Assembly: GCA_028248455.1 (NCBI GenBank) | Contig: JAOKHV010000003.1 | Coordinates: 1-64,000 of the forward strand | Direction: 5' to 3' | DNA from: Ascidiaceihabitans sp. | Lineage (GTDB): Bacteria; Pseudomonadota; Alphaproteobacteria; Rhodobacterales; Rhodobacteraceae | Length of the DNA stretch: 64,000 nt | In this document: positions 17,325 to 26,230 of the stretch, piece after piece | Layout: every line of letters begins with the position of its first letter | Position numbering within the stretch: the stretch's first letter is position 1 | Made by a program: the position numbers and the translations under genes | Notes under the pieces: model-generated | Told to the model about the DNA's origin: nothing | What the model saw: only the letters and a program-made list of their open reading frames with translations | The model's database searches: none

Positions 17325-17636
17325 TTAAATTGCAAAGTCTTCTGCTGTACAACCACTCTCTAAGGCTGTGACAAGCCACTTTGGCTTACGTCCACGGCCC
17401 GTCCAAGTGTTTTCTGGATTTGCCGGATCTGCATATTTAGGAGCGACTGGTTTTTTGTTACTTTTGCCATTGGAATTATCCAACAACTCTTTCAAAGAAA
17501 ATCCTTTTGTGTGAGCCAATGCTTCTAGCTCGGCTAAGGTTTCAGCTTTTCTTTTCTTTTCAAAATTGAAGATTGCAACAGCCACTTCATTTTGTAGCGC
17601 TTTCAGTTCATCAAGAGAAAGTTTTTCAAGATCCAT
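17325..17636 (-). CDS. H-NS histone family nucleoid protein
   Basis: A 103-residue H-NS/StpA/HvrA-type protein. An N-terminal coiled-coil oligomerisation region (residues 1-45, LEKLSLDELKALQNEV) is followed by a linker and the C-terminal DNA-binding motif, YADPANPENTWTGRGRKPKWL near residues 69-89, with the TWTGRGRKP core. It binds curved AT-rich DNA and often silences acquired genes. AGGA lies about 7 nt before the ATG. It has its own terminator. Its place at the border of an AT-rich polysaccharide region suggests, but does not prove, that it silences that locus; roseobacters usually carry several copies. Confidence 0.92.
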   Translation of the reverse strand: MDLEKLSLDELKALQNEVAVAIFNFEKKRKAETLAELEALAHTKGFSLKELLDNSNGKSNKKPVAPKYADPANPENTWTGRGRKPKWLVTALESGCTAEDFAI

Positions 17637-17872
17637 TTGGATATCCTCATATTAAATAAACGTTTTAATAATTCTTAACAATAGAAGCCATTTCTATTAC
17701 ATAAAATATATAGAATTAAAACATTAAGAACCCCAACATTTTATTTATTTTGAGCCACTTTAAATTTATAGGGCAACTTCTAATTGATCAACAAGTCAAA
17801 GCTTGGGGAATCATCTGGAATTAAATCATTCAATAAAAGTAGGGAATTTCTATACGCCAAAAACACTTTTAG
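17637..17872. other. AT-rich upstream region of the H-NS gene
   Basis: About 240 nt, very AT-rich (long A/T runs around 17640-17780), with no open frame. It should hold the H-NS promoter and, given the A-tracts, might be a self-binding site for H-NS. No specific box could be assigned with confidence. Confidence 0.4.
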
Positions 17873-17995
17873 GTACCCAGCGGAAAAGAGCATAATCAAG
17901 GAAAAAAATGTGTGCAGGTATTATCCAAACCCAAGGTGATGGCCCGCCCCGCCATTCGTGACGACGATCGCGTTTATTTGGAGTTAGACGGTTGA
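17873..17995 (+). pseudogene. C-terminal fragment of an ArsC-family reductase gene
   Basis: An open stretch ends at TGA 17993-17995 and encodes a tail reading SKPKVMARPAIRDDDRVYLE. This matches the C-terminus of the intact ArsC-family gene at 44113-44442 (SKPKVMARPVIQDGDRYYLG) in protein and nearly base for base over about 45 nt. No start or CxxC region remains; a stop (TAG 17870) lies just upstream. It is therefore a truncated remnant of a second copy, stranded beside copA and the H-NS gene. It marks a past deletion or rearrangement breakpoint in this gap. Confidence 0.65.
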
Positions 17996-18019
17996 AGTTC
18001 AAAAGGCCTTGCTGACTGA

Positions 18020-20254
18020 CTAAACAGCACTGACCCAACGCAAACGCAGGGCGTTGCTTAATACAAAAACGCTCGACAACGCCATTGCGCCAGCAGCAAG
18101 TGCTGGTGATAGAAGCAATCCAAAGGCAGGGTAAAACACTCCTGCTGCAACGGGGATCAGTAACGCGTTATAGGCAAAAGCCCAAAACAGGTTTTGCTTG
18201 ATATTGCGCATCGTCATTTGGCTAATGGTAACCGCGTTGACCACAGCACTTAAATCACCTGACATCATCACGACGTCTGCCGCCTCAATCGCAACATCCG
18301 TGCCTGTACCGATCGCAACACCGACATCCGCCTTGGCTAATGCAGGCGCATCATTGATACCGTCACCAACAAATGCAATCGGACCAGTCATTGTTGCGAG
18401 TGCCGCCAACTTACCTGCTGGCTTCGCCTCTGACACCACATTCGAAATACCCAATGCCTTGGCCACGTATTGCGCGGTTTCGTCACAATCTCCGCTGACC
18501 ATCGCAACGGAAATTCCTTTGTTTTGCAATTGGGCAACGATGCCTCTGGCCTCTGGCTTAATCTCATCAGACACCGCAAAGACTGCAGCGACCTGATGAT
18601 TAATTGATAAAAAGACGGGTGTTTTGCCTTGCATCGCCCACCCCTGCGCCTTGGCAGCGAAATCACCAATCTGATGCCCCATCTCAAACATGAAATGCGC
18701 AGTGCCCACTTCGATTACATGATCTAAAACCGTCGCAGATGCCCCACGTCCAACAAAGGCTTGGAAGTCCGCCGCCTTTGGAATGGTAATACCCTCTTCA
18801 ACTGCCTTCAAAACAATCGCTTTGGCAACGGGGTGTTCAGAACGCTGTTCAAGCCCTGCTATCAATGTCAGGATATGGGCCCGATCAAACGCGGCATCGT
18901 GTTCGAACTCCGTGACCACTGGTGTGCCTTTTGTCAGCGTGCCTGTCTTGTCAAATACGATTGTCTTGATCGATTGCAGCTGTTGAAGGGCATCCCCCTT
19001 ACGGAACAAAACACCCAATTCGGCAGAGCGCCCTGCCCCAACCATGATGGATGTTGGCGTCGCCAAGCCCATCGCGCAGGGACAGGCGACGATCAAAACA
19101 GAAACCGCCGTAACCAACGCGAACTCTAACGCAGGAGCTGGGCCAAAGGTAAGCCATGCAATTAGAGTGATGGTTGCCAACACCATAACTGCTGGCACAA
19201 ACCATAAGGTCACGCGGTTCACCAAATCTTGGATCGGAAGACGGGTGCCTTGCGCATCCTCAACCATCCGAATGATCTGAGCCAATGTACTAGCCTCGCC
19301 AACACGCGCCGCTTGGATTGTCAGGCTGCTCGTACCGTTAACCGTACCACCTATGACCTCCGCGTGGGGGCCTTTGTCGACGGGCATTGGTTCACCCGTG
19401 ACCATGCTTTCGTCAATAAAGCTTTGACCGGTTAGAACAACCGCATCTGCTGGAACAGTTTCACCAGGGCGCAATTGAATTTCATCACCAATTTGGATTT
19501 GATCCGCTGCGATCTCAATCCACTGCTCATTACGCAAGACCATCGCAGTTTTTGCCCGCAACCCAACAAGGCGCGCAATAGCATCACCCGTGCGACCTTT
19601 TGCTCGGGCCTCAAGAAAGCGACCCAATAATATCAAAGTGATGATGACACCCGCAGCTTCAAAGTAGACCGCCAAGTTGCCCATGGGCAACAAACTGGGC
19701 GCAAAGAGTGAAACCACTGAATACCCCCATGCCGCCAGTGTTCCGATCGCCACCAATGCGTTCATATCAGGCCCGCCGCGAAACAGGCTGGGCAAACCAA
19801 GAATATAGAAAGAACGCCCAGGCCAGATCATGACCAAAGTGATTAACAGAAACTGTGCAAACCAGCTGTTCGTTTGCCCAACGGTGCTGAAAACCCAGTG
19901 ATGCATGGGCGGATATATATGTCCGCCCATTTCAACCACAAAAACTGGAAAGGTCAAAAGCCCAGCAATAAGCGTTTGGAAAGCCAAAGTACGTACCTGC
20001 GATTGGCGTCGTTCCACTTGTTCTTGGCGTCCAGCACCTGCGACTTTGATCTTGGCCTTATAGCCTGAGTCTGTAATCGCTTGGGCAACGCGCGCTTCAG
20101 CGGCGGAATCTAGCAGACCTTCAACAATCGCTTCTTCAAGTGCCAAATTCACACGGGCCAAAGTCACATCTGGCAACGCCAACAATGTACGTTCAACCCG
20201 TCCAACGCAAGATGCACAGTGCATTCCGCTAATATCATATGTGGTTAGGGACAT
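18020..20254 (-). CDS. copA: Copper-translocating P1B-type ATPase (CopA)
   Basis: A 744-residue P1B ATPase. One N-terminal heavy-metal domain (GMHCASC, residues 9-15), about eight membrane helices, the CPC transport motif (VACPCAMGLATP), the phosphorylation site DKTGTLTKGTP and the hinge GDGINDAPAL are all present. It exports Cu(I) across the inner membrane at the cost of ATP. The start at 20254 was chosen because the metal-binding domain follows directly; a longer frame from 20299 adds 15 unlike residues. It is divergent from the aminotransferase gene with a gap of only 65 nt. No CopZ or CueR gene is adjacent. Cation specificity is inferred from the CPC and HMA motifs. Confidence 0.93.
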   Translation of the reverse strand: MSLTTYDISGMHCASCVGRVERTLLALPDVTLARVNLALEEAIVEGLLDSAAEARVAQAITDSGYKAKIKVAGAGRQEQVERRQSQVRTLAFQTLIAGLLTFPVFVVEMGGHIYPPMHHWVFSTVGQTNSWFAQFLLITLVMIWPGRSFYILGLPSLFRGGPDMNALVAIGTLAAWGYSVVSLFAPSLLPMGNLAVYFEAAGVIITLILLGRFLEARAKGRTGDAIARLVGLRAKTAMVLRNEQWIEIAADQIQIGDEIQLRPGETVPADAVVLTGQSFIDESMVTGEPMPVDKGPHAEVIGGTVNGTSSLTIQAARVGEASTLAQIIRMVEDAQGTRLPIQDLVNRVTLWFVPAVMVLATITLIAWLTFGPAPALEFALVTAVSVLIVACPCAMGLATPTSIMVGAGRSAELGVLFRKGDALQQLQSIKTIVFDKTGTLTKGTPVVTEFEHDAAFDRAHILTLIAGLEQRSEHPVAKAIVLKAVEEGITIPKAADFQAFVGRGASATVLDHVIEVGTAHFMFEMGHQIGDFAAKAQGWAMQGKTPVFLSINHQVAAVFAVSDEIKPEARGIVAQLQNKGISVAMVSGDCDETAQYVAKALGISNVVSEAKPAGKLAALATMTGPIAFVGDGINDAPALAKADVGVAIGTGTDVAIEAADVVMMSGDLSAVVNAVTISQMTMRNIKQNLFWAFAYNALLIPVAAGVFYPAFGLLLSPALAAGAMALSSVFVLSNALRLRWVSAV

Positions 20255-20319
20255 ATCATGCTTGCCTTTATGACCTGATATAGAATGATATGGCGACAAA
20301 CGTCGCTAAGGACAATGAT

Positions 20320-21576
20320 ATGACCTCAATAACTGCCCCCCTTCTCGAAGAGATCCGCAACCGTTTCGCCCATGTGGACAGTTGTCCCTTCTCAGGCCCA
20401 CGCGTCTTTTTCGAGAATGCAGGTGGCGCTTTGACGCTAAACTCAGTTGTTAATACAAGCGCAAAATTTGCAGCTATTCCCGATAATCAAGGCCGCGCAA
20501 ATGCAGGCGCAGAAGCTTTGGTTGCTATTATTAAAAAGTCCAAAGCTGACATGTGCACATTCTTTAACGCATCAAACGGTCAATTCTTTGTGGGGGAAAG
20601 TGGCTCCGAGCTAACCTACCGTTTGATCCGCACCGCGGTAATGGGATCGGGTGGCGGCTCTGTGATTGGGTCCACCGTTGAACACCCTGCATCACGCTCT
20701 GCGGCTCAGCACTGGGCCACACAAGCTAGCATGCCCTACATTAGTGTGGCGCATGACGATGCAACCGGATTGGTCACCGCCGATGCATACTCTGCAAAAA
20801 TGACGGCAGAAGTTAAGGTAGCCACAATACTTCACACCTCCCCAGTAACAGGTATGGCAATTGATGTGGCCAGTATAGCCGCCGCCATTCGCGCCATTGC
20901 GCCAGATTGCTTTATTATTGTTGATGGTATCCAACACGCCAGCCACGGGCATATTGACATAGATGCTTATGGGATCGATGGCTATGTTGTCTCACCTTAC
21001 AAAGTGTTTTCACGCCACGGATACGGCGTTGCTTGGGCTTCTGGTCGCTTGTCCCAATTGCCTCTTGAAGCCTTAATTGATGGGCCGCTTGAAAATTGGG
21101 AGATGGGCACACGAGACACTGGCGCCTATGCAACATTTACAGATGTAATCGATTATTTTGATTGGTTGGGTGGACAGGTTTCTGACGCCACTGAACCACG
21201 TGCACGGATCGAAGCCGCAGGTGCAGCGATCAAATCGCATGAGAAATCGCTGACAGATGCAATGCTCTTTGGGGCAGGAAACTTGCCAGGCTTGGCAGAA
21301 ATTGAAGGTGTCACAATTGTCGGTGGTCAGGACAACCCGTCCCGCGAGGGATTAGTTTGTTTCGCACTCCAAAATGTCCCTGCCTTGGACATCGTCAAAA
21401 AATTAAATCAAAGCGGTATTCGCACACATATTCGTAAAGCTGACCACTATTCAGGCAATATTTTAAACCCATTGGGCCTGCCTGCCGCAGTCCGAGTTTC
21501 GATGTGTCATTACAATACGGTTGGTGAAGTCACTGCGTTTTTAACTGCAATGAAAGAAATCACCGAGAATGCTTGA
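20320..21576 (+). CDS. Class V aminotransferase / cysteine desulfurase-like protein
   Basis: A 418-residue PLP enzyme of the class V fold. The pyridoxal region shows VDGIQHASHGHIDIDAYGIDGYVVSPYK, with the Lys of SPYKVFSRHG as the likely Schiff-base residue near 230. It resembles the cysteine-desulfurase-like group whose function is not settled, rather than IscS or SufS. The ATG at 20320 is preferred because AAGGA lies 7 nt upstream; an ATG at 20290 is in frame but lacks this. The 3' end overlaps the CoA-transferase gene by 8 nt, so the two are translationally coupled and may share a pathway. Substrate unknown. Confidence 0.82.
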   Translation: MTSITAPLLEEIRNRFAHVDSCPFSGPRVFFENAGGALTLNSVVNTSAKFAAIPDNQGRANAGAEALVAIIKKSKADMCTFFNASNGQFFVGESGSELTYRLIRTAVMGSGGGSVIGSTVEHPASRSAAQHWATQASMPYISVAHDDATGLVTADAYSAKMTAEVKVATILHTSPVTGMAIDVASIAAAIRAIAPDCFIIVDGIQHASHGHIDIDAYGIDGYVVSPYKVFSRHGYGVAWASGRLSQLPLEALIDGPLENWEMGTRDTGAYATFTDVIDYFDWLGGQVSDATEPRARIEAAGAAIKSHEKSLTDAMLFGAGNLPGLAEIEGVTIVGGQDNPSREGLVCFALQNVPALDIVKKLNQSGIRTHIRKADHYSGNILNPLGLPAAVRVSMCHYNTVGEVTAFLTAMKEITENA

Positions 21577-22678
21577 CCGCAATGGCCCCCTGCGCGGCTT
21601 GCGCGTTGTTGAAATGGCAGGCCTTGGTCCCGCGCCTTTCTGCGCAATGATGTTGGCTGACATGGGAGCCGAGGTGGTGCGTATCGCTCGCCCCAATCAA
21701 AAACCCCTTTTTGGGTTAGAACAAAAACACAATTTATATGATCGCTCGCGTCGGTCTCTTACCCTTGATCTACGAGCCACTAAGGAATTGGCCCAAGCTA
21801 AAACTCTGATTTCCAGAGCAGAAATTTTGATCGAAGGTTTTCGGCCAGGTGTGATGGAGCGACTTGGGCTTGGCCCAGATGATGTTACGCCCAACAATCC
21901 CAAACTGGTCTATGGACGCATGACGGGATGGGGCCAAAACGGCCCTCTGAAGGATCGCGCAGGCCACGACTTGAACTATATGGCTATCTCCGGGGCACTT
22001 TGGTCGATTGGACCTAAAGGGTCGCCTCCTCCTCCTCCACAGAACATCATTGCTGACTTAGCGGGTGGCGGCATGATGCTACTGGCTGGCGTTTTAGCCG
22101 CAACTATGAGCGCACGTACAACTGGCAAAGGCCAAGTAGTCGACGCCTGCATGTCCGACGGTGCTGCGCTAATGATGACCTTACAATATGGACTAAATGC
22201 TGGAGGCGCATGGGAAGACAACAAACGAGGCGGCAATGTTCTAAATGGTGGAGCGGCGTACTATCGATGCTTTGAAACCTCGGACGGCGGATACGTGGCC
22301 TTGGGACCCATCGAACCACAATTCTTTGCAACATTGCTTGAATACATTGGTTTGCGTGATGACTCAAGGTTTGCACAACAATATGACCCGAACGCTCAAG
22401 ACGAAATGCATACAGTTTTAGAAACGGTTTTTGCCAGCAAAACACGTCGTGCTTGGGAGGATATATTAACTGAAGTTGATGCTTGTTTTGCTCCCGTCCT
22501 ATCAATGACCGAAGCCCCGCAACATCCGCACAATATCTCTCGCCAGACTTTCGTTGAAACTGATGGTATTATTCAGCCAGCACCCGTTCCCCGTTTCGTT
22601 AGGACACCCTCCGACGAGCCAACGCATGGAGATGCCGGTGCCATCAACTTTGAAGAAGTAATGGAGAATTGGAAGTAA
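21569..22678 (+). CDS. CaiB/BaiF family CoA-transferase or alpha-methylacyl-CoA racemase
   Basis: A 369-residue family III CoA-transferase fold protein. The N-terminus reads LRVVEMAGLGPAPFCAMMLADMGAEVVRI. GHDLNY (His133) and NIIADLAGGG (Asp163) correspond to the catalytic His/Asp pair of alpha-methylacyl-CoA racemases, so racemase chemistry (2R/2S epimerisation of branched acyl-CoA) is a real option beside CoA transfer. A run of five prolines precedes the NIIAD segment. It is coupled to the upstream aminotransferase by an 8-nt overlap and convergent with the PAS-LuxR gene. Substrate not determinable. Confidence 0.87.
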   Translation: MLDRNGPLRGLRVVEMAGLGPAPFCAMMLADMGAEVVRIARPNQKPLFGLEQKHNLYDRSRRSLTLDLRATKELAQAKTLISRAEILIEGFRPGVMERLGLGPDDVTPNNPKLVYGRMTGWGQNGPLKDRAGHDLNYMAISGALWSIGPKGSPPPPPQNIIADLAGGGMMLLAGVLAATMSARTTGKGQVVDACMSDGAALMMTLQYGLNAGGAWEDNKRGGNVLNGGAAYYRCFETSDGGYVALGPIEPQFFATLLEYIGLRDDSRFAQQYDPNAQDEMHTVLETVFASKTRRAWEDILTEVDACFAPVLSMTEAPQHPHNISRQTFVETDGIIQPAPVPRFVRTPSDEPTHGDAGAINFEEVMENWK

Positions 22679-22707
22679 TTACTTTGGTTTTTTGTTCAGA
22701 CAGTTCT

Positions 22708-23268
22708 CTAGTTTGTCGGTCTTGCATAGCTCATGCGGCTTAACAATTCTGAGGTATTTTTGACCTCGAATTTGCGTAACAACCTGGCGCGCACATCCTC
22801 AATGGTGCGTGGAGACAACCCCAGTTCTCGCCCGATTTCCTTACTTGTTAATCCACGGCTTAACCCACTTAGAACTTCACGTTCACGTTTGGTCAGTTGC
22901 GCGCCATCTAGCTGATCGCGGATTGGCGCAAAGCTCATGATCAGATGTGCAAGTGGGTCATCTGGCGTCAACGTCCGCGCACGGAAACGGCACCAGACCG
23001 GCACGCCGTCTTTGCGCCGCATCATCCGTTCGTCACTATAGCTACCGTTCTCTTCCATCGCTTTCAGTCCAATATCCCGAACTCGATCAAATTCAGCATG
23101 GCTGGGATATAGGATACGGAATGATTGGCCTAATAAATTAGCGCGATCATATCCTAACATTTCGGCAAATGATGTGTTACACATGTCAAGCACACGGTGA
23201 TGAGATACCGCCATGCCAATCGGCGCTGCATCAAATGCCTGCGCCATCTTTCGTGTAAAATCATCCAT
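22708..23268 (-). CDS. PAS domain LuxR-type transcriptional regulator
   Basis: A 186-residue regulator. Residues about 5-118 form a PAS fold (AFDAAPIGMAVSHHRVLDMCN, MLGYDRANLLGQSFRILYP, RRKDGVPVWCRF) and residues 124-186 a LuxR/FixJ helix-turn-helix (LTKREREVLSGLSRGLTSKEIGRELGLSPRTIEDVRARL). It has no receiver domain, so the PAS probably senses a small ligand or redox state directly. It is transcribed away from the peptide-uptake operon, and a perfect 22-nt palindrome lies between the two, so it is the likely local regulator (inference). Confidence 0.88.
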   Translation of the reverse strand: MDDFTRKMAQAFDAAPIGMAVSHHRVLDMCNTSFAEMLGYDRANLLGQSFRILYPSHAEFDRVRDIGLKAMEENGSYSDERMMRRKDGVPVWCRFRARTLTPDDPLAHLIMSFAPIRDQLDGAQLTKREREVLSGLSRGLTSKEIGRELGLSPRTIEDVRARLLRKFEVKNTSELLSRMSYARPTN

Positions 23269-23284
23269 TGCGTCACCCCGTGGT

Positions 23285-23306
23285 TATACGGTATTGATAC
23301 CGTATA
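23285..23306. promoter_or_regulatory. Perfect inverted repeat, candidate operator
   Basis: TATACGGTAT-TG-ATACCGTATA is a perfect 10-nt inverted repeat with a 2-nt centre. It lies 17 nt upstream of the PAS-LuxR start codon and 45 nt upstream of the M20 hydrolase start. Dyads of this size and position are typical operators for dimeric helix-turn-helix regulators. Confidence 0.65.
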
Positions 23307-23350
23307 CGATCGCCGTAATACTGCCAACAGGCAATTTAAACAGGTGACAC

Positions 23351-24634
23351 ATGACAACACCTCTTATGGTGCGCATCGATGGCAAACGGGAAGATTTGAT
23401 CCAATTAACACAGGATCTGATCCGAATACCGACGCTTAATCCTCCTGGCGAAAACTACGGCGCAATATGCGATTTCTTAAACAAGCGTCTGCAGGCCTCT
23501 GGGTTTGAAACCCAATTGATCCGCGCATTCGACACCCCAGGTGACAGCGAACGTTACCCCCGTTGGAACATCATTGCGCGGCGCGAAGGTACATCTTTGG
23601 GCGATTGTGTTCACTTCAACAGCCACACCGATGTGGTTGACGTCGGGTCCGGTTGGACGTTTGATCCCTTTGGCGGCGAAATCGCAGATGGCAACATCTA
23701 CGGACGTGGTGCCTGTGATATGAAGGGGGGCTTGGCTTCTTCGATCATTGCGGCGGAAGCGTTCATCGAGCAATACCCCAACTTTAGTGGTGCCATCGAA
23801 ATCTCTGGTACGGCCGATGAAGAATCCGGCGGTTATGGCGGAGTGGCATATTTGGCTGAGCACGGTCATTTCTCACCTGAAAAGGTGCAACACGTCATCA
23901 TCCCTGAGCCCCTTCAGAAAGACCGCATTTGTCTTGGCCACCGTGGTGGTTGGTGGGCTGAGATCGAAACAAAAGGTGAGATCGCGCATGGTTCCATGCC
24001 ATTCTTAGGCGATTGCGCCGTGCGCCATATGGGCGCCGTAATCCATGAATTTGAGGATAAGCTGTTCCCAATAATGGCGGCCCGCCGCACCGAAATGCCC
24101 GTAGTTCCAGAAGGCGCTAAATCCTCCACCATGAACATCAACTCGATCCACGGTGGCCAAAAAGAGCAAAGCGATGACTTTACCGGCTTACCTGCGCATT
24201 GCGTACCAGACAGCTGCCGTATTGTAATTGATCGCCGTTTCTTGGTCGAAGAACCGCTAGACCAAGTGCGCGGTGAAGTGACTGATTTACTCGAAGGATT
24301 GCGGGTCACCCGCCCTGACTTTGAATACGAATTGACAGAACTGAATTCGGTTCTGCCCTCAATGACCGACAAGACCGCTCCCGTTGTTGAAACGGTGGCG
24401 CAAGCGATTGAAGATGTGATGGGAAAGGTACCTGAATATGTGGCCAGCCCTGGAACATACGACCAGAAACATATTGACCGGATCGGCAAGCTGAAGAACT
24501 GTATCGCTTACGGACCCGGAATTTTGGAAATGGCGCATAAGCCTGATGAATACATCGGGATCAACGATATGCTCGACAGTGCAAAGGTTATGGGCGCCAG
24601 CCTTGAAACACTGCTGTTGCCGCAAAAAAGCTAA
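23351..24634 (+). CDS. M20-family metallohydrolase (ArgE/DapE type)
   Basis: A 427-residue zinc-dependent amidohydrolase/peptidase. The metal motifs are FNSHTDVVDVG (near residue 95), GRGACDMKGG (near 117), the catalytic pair in DEESGG (near 157), and a C-terminal metal His in the GILEMAHKPDEY segment. It belongs to the acetylornithine deacetylase/succinyl-diaminopimelate desuccinylase-like group, which removes N-acyl groups. It is the first gene of the transporter operon and the SBP follows 21 nt on. A role in cleaving an imported N-acyl amino acid, dipeptide or related amide is therefore more likely than arginine synthesis. Confidence 0.88.
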   Translation: MTTPLMVRIDGKREDLIQLTQDLIRIPTLNPPGENYGAICDFLNKRLQASGFETQLIRAFDTPGDSERYPRWNIIARREGTSLGDCVHFNSHTDVVDVGSGWTFDPFGGEIADGNIYGRGACDMKGGLASSIIAAEAFIEQYPNFSGAIEISGTADEESGGYGGVAYLAEHGHFSPEKVQHVIIPEPLQKDRICLGHRGGWWAEIETKGEIAHGSMPFLGDCAVRHMGAVIHEFEDKLFPIMAARRTEMPVVPEGAKSSTMNINSIHGGQKEQSDDFTGLPAHCVPDSCRIVIDRRFLVEEPLDQVRGEVTDLLEGLRVTRPDFEYELTELNSVLPSMTDKTAPVVETVAQAIEDVMGKVPEYVASPGTYDQKHIDRIGKLKNCIAYGPGILEMAHKPDEYIGINDMLDSAKVMGASLETLLLPQKS

Positions 24635-24655
24635 AAGACTTCTAGGGAGAAAACG

Positions 24656-26137
24656 ATGAAACATTTTGTATCACGATTGGCACTTGCCTCTGCACTGAGC
24701 GTTGCGAGTTTAGCAGCTCATGCCGCTAACACCGACATCACCGTAGCCATGCAGCTTGAACCACCACACCTTGATCCAACCAGCGCCGCCGCTGGCGCGA
24801 TTGACTCAGTTCTTTATTCCAACGTGTTTGAGGGTCTGACCCGCTTTATGGGTGATGGGTCCGTTGTTGCGGGATTGGCCAAAAGCTGGGACATTTCAGA
24901 TGATGGTTTGGTTTACACATTCATCTTGCATGACAATGTTTTGTTCCACGACGGTAGCACCATGGATGCCGAAGACGTTCAATTCTCGCTGAACCGCGCC
25001 CGTGCTAACGACAGCACAAATGCGCAAAAAGCACTGTTTGCCGGCATCACAGATGTCACCGCATTGGACGCAGCAACCGTCGTTATTACCTTAGACGCAC
25101 CAAACGGCAACTTCCTGTTCAACCTCGCATGGGGCGACGCAATAATCGTGGCACCAGAATCCATTGAAGGCATCAAACAAGCGCCAATCGGCACCGGTGC
25201 GTTCAAATTTGCAAACTGGGTTCAGGGCGACAAAATCGAACTGATCCGCAATGATGCATATTGGGGCACACCTGCTGTCCTAGAAAATGTAACATTCAAA
25301 TTCATTTCTGACCCAACGGCCGCATTTGCATCTGTCATGGCTGAAGATGTGGACGCATTTGTTGGTTTCCCAGCCCCAGAGAACCTTCCACAGTTCGAAG
25401 CGGACCCGCGCTTCCAGGTATTGGTTGGCTCAACTGAAGGTGAAACAATCCTATCAACCAACAACAAGATGCCACCATTCGATAATGTGAAAGTTCGCGA
25501 AGCTCTGGCACATGCCATTGATCGTCAGGCCATCGTTGACGGCGCAATGTTTGGATACGGCACACCAATCGGAACACACTTTGCTCCACACAATCCCGCA
25601 TATGTCGACCTGACTGGCATCAGCGCATATGATCCTGAGTTAGCGAAAAAGCTGCTGGCCGAAGCAGGATTTGCCGATGGATTTGAAACAACATTGCACC
25701 TACCGCCCCCATCGTACGCCCGTCGTGGTGGTGAAATCATCGCAGCGCAATTGGCCCAAGTTGGGATCAAAGCGCAAATCACGAATGTTGAATGGGCGCA
25801 GTGGTTGGAAACTGTGTTCCGCGGCAAGGACTTTGGCCTGACAATCGTGTCACACACAGAACCAATGGACATCGGCATCTATGCGAACCCAGAGTACTAC
25901 TTCCAATACGACAACCCTGCGTTCCAGGAGCTGATGACGAACCTTAACGCGACAACAGACCCTGAAGCGCGCACTGCTCTCATGGGCGACGCACAACGCA
26001 TGATTTCAGGCGATTACGTGAATGGTTACTTGTTCCAACTGGCACAATTGTCGGTGGCAAAGGCAGGCGTTCAAGGTCTTTGGACCAACGCACCAACCCA
26101 AGCAACCGACCTAACGGCTGTTAGCTGGGCCGACTGA
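24656..26137 (+). CDS. ABC transporter substrate-binding protein, peptide/opine family (SBP family 5)
   Basis: A 493-residue periplasmic solute-binding protein. A signal peptide is clear (MKHFVSRLALASALSVASLAAHA, cleavage near residue 23). Family 5 motifs follow: YSNVFEGLTRF, LAKSWDISDDGLVYTF, FHDGSTMDAEDVQFSLNRA, and VREALAHAIDRQAIVDG. It binds peptides, or in some members opines or nickel, and delivers them to the permeases encoded next. AGGGAGA lies before the ATG. A stable hairpin between this gene and the permease gene probably sets a high SBP to permease ratio. Confidence 0.94.
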   Translation: MKHFVSRLALASALSVASLAAHAANTDITVAMQLEPPHLDPTSAAAGAIDSVLYSNVFEGLTRFMGDGSVVAGLAKSWDISDDGLVYTFILHDNVLFHDGSTMDAEDVQFSLNRARANDSTNAQKALFAGITDVTALDAATVVITLDAPNGNFLFNLAWGDAIIVAPESIEGIKQAPIGTGAFKFANWVQGDKIELIRNDAYWGTPAVLENVTFKFISDPTAAFASVMAEDVDAFVGFPAPENLPQFEADPRFQVLVGSTEGETILSTNNKMPPFDNVKVREALAHAIDRQAIVDGAMFGYGTPIGTHFAPHNPAYVDLTGISAYDPELAKKLLAEAGFADGFETTLHLPPPSYARRGGEIIAAQLAQVGIKAQITNVEWAQWLETVFRGKDFGLTIVSHTEPMDIGIYANPEYYFQYDNPAFQELMTNLNATTDPEARTALMGDAQRMISGDYVNGYLFQLAQLSVAKAGVQGLWTNAPTQATDLTAVSWAD

Positions 26138-26162
26138 TCGTCGCGTTTAATTCCACAAAAAC

Positions 26163-26186
26163 GGTTCGGGCTTTCAGGCCCGAACC
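26163..26186 (+). promoter_or_regulatory. Intercistronic hairpin between SBP and permease genes
   Basis: GGTTCGGGC and GCCCGAACC form a perfect nine-pair stem with a 6-nt loop, 26 nt after the SBP stop. No T-run follows, so it is not an intrinsic terminator. By analogy with mal-type operons it may protect the SBP message from 3' exonucleases. Confidence 0.6.
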
Positions 26187-26230
26187 ACTGGGCCAATCTG
26201 CGGCCCCTGCCCCAATAAGTTTCCCTGTCC

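Noticed and set aside
17850-18038. A 62-codon minus-strand open frame between the H-NS gene and copA
   Set aside because: It is antisense to the ArsC-family remnant, which explains the sequence; its own product resembles nothing.
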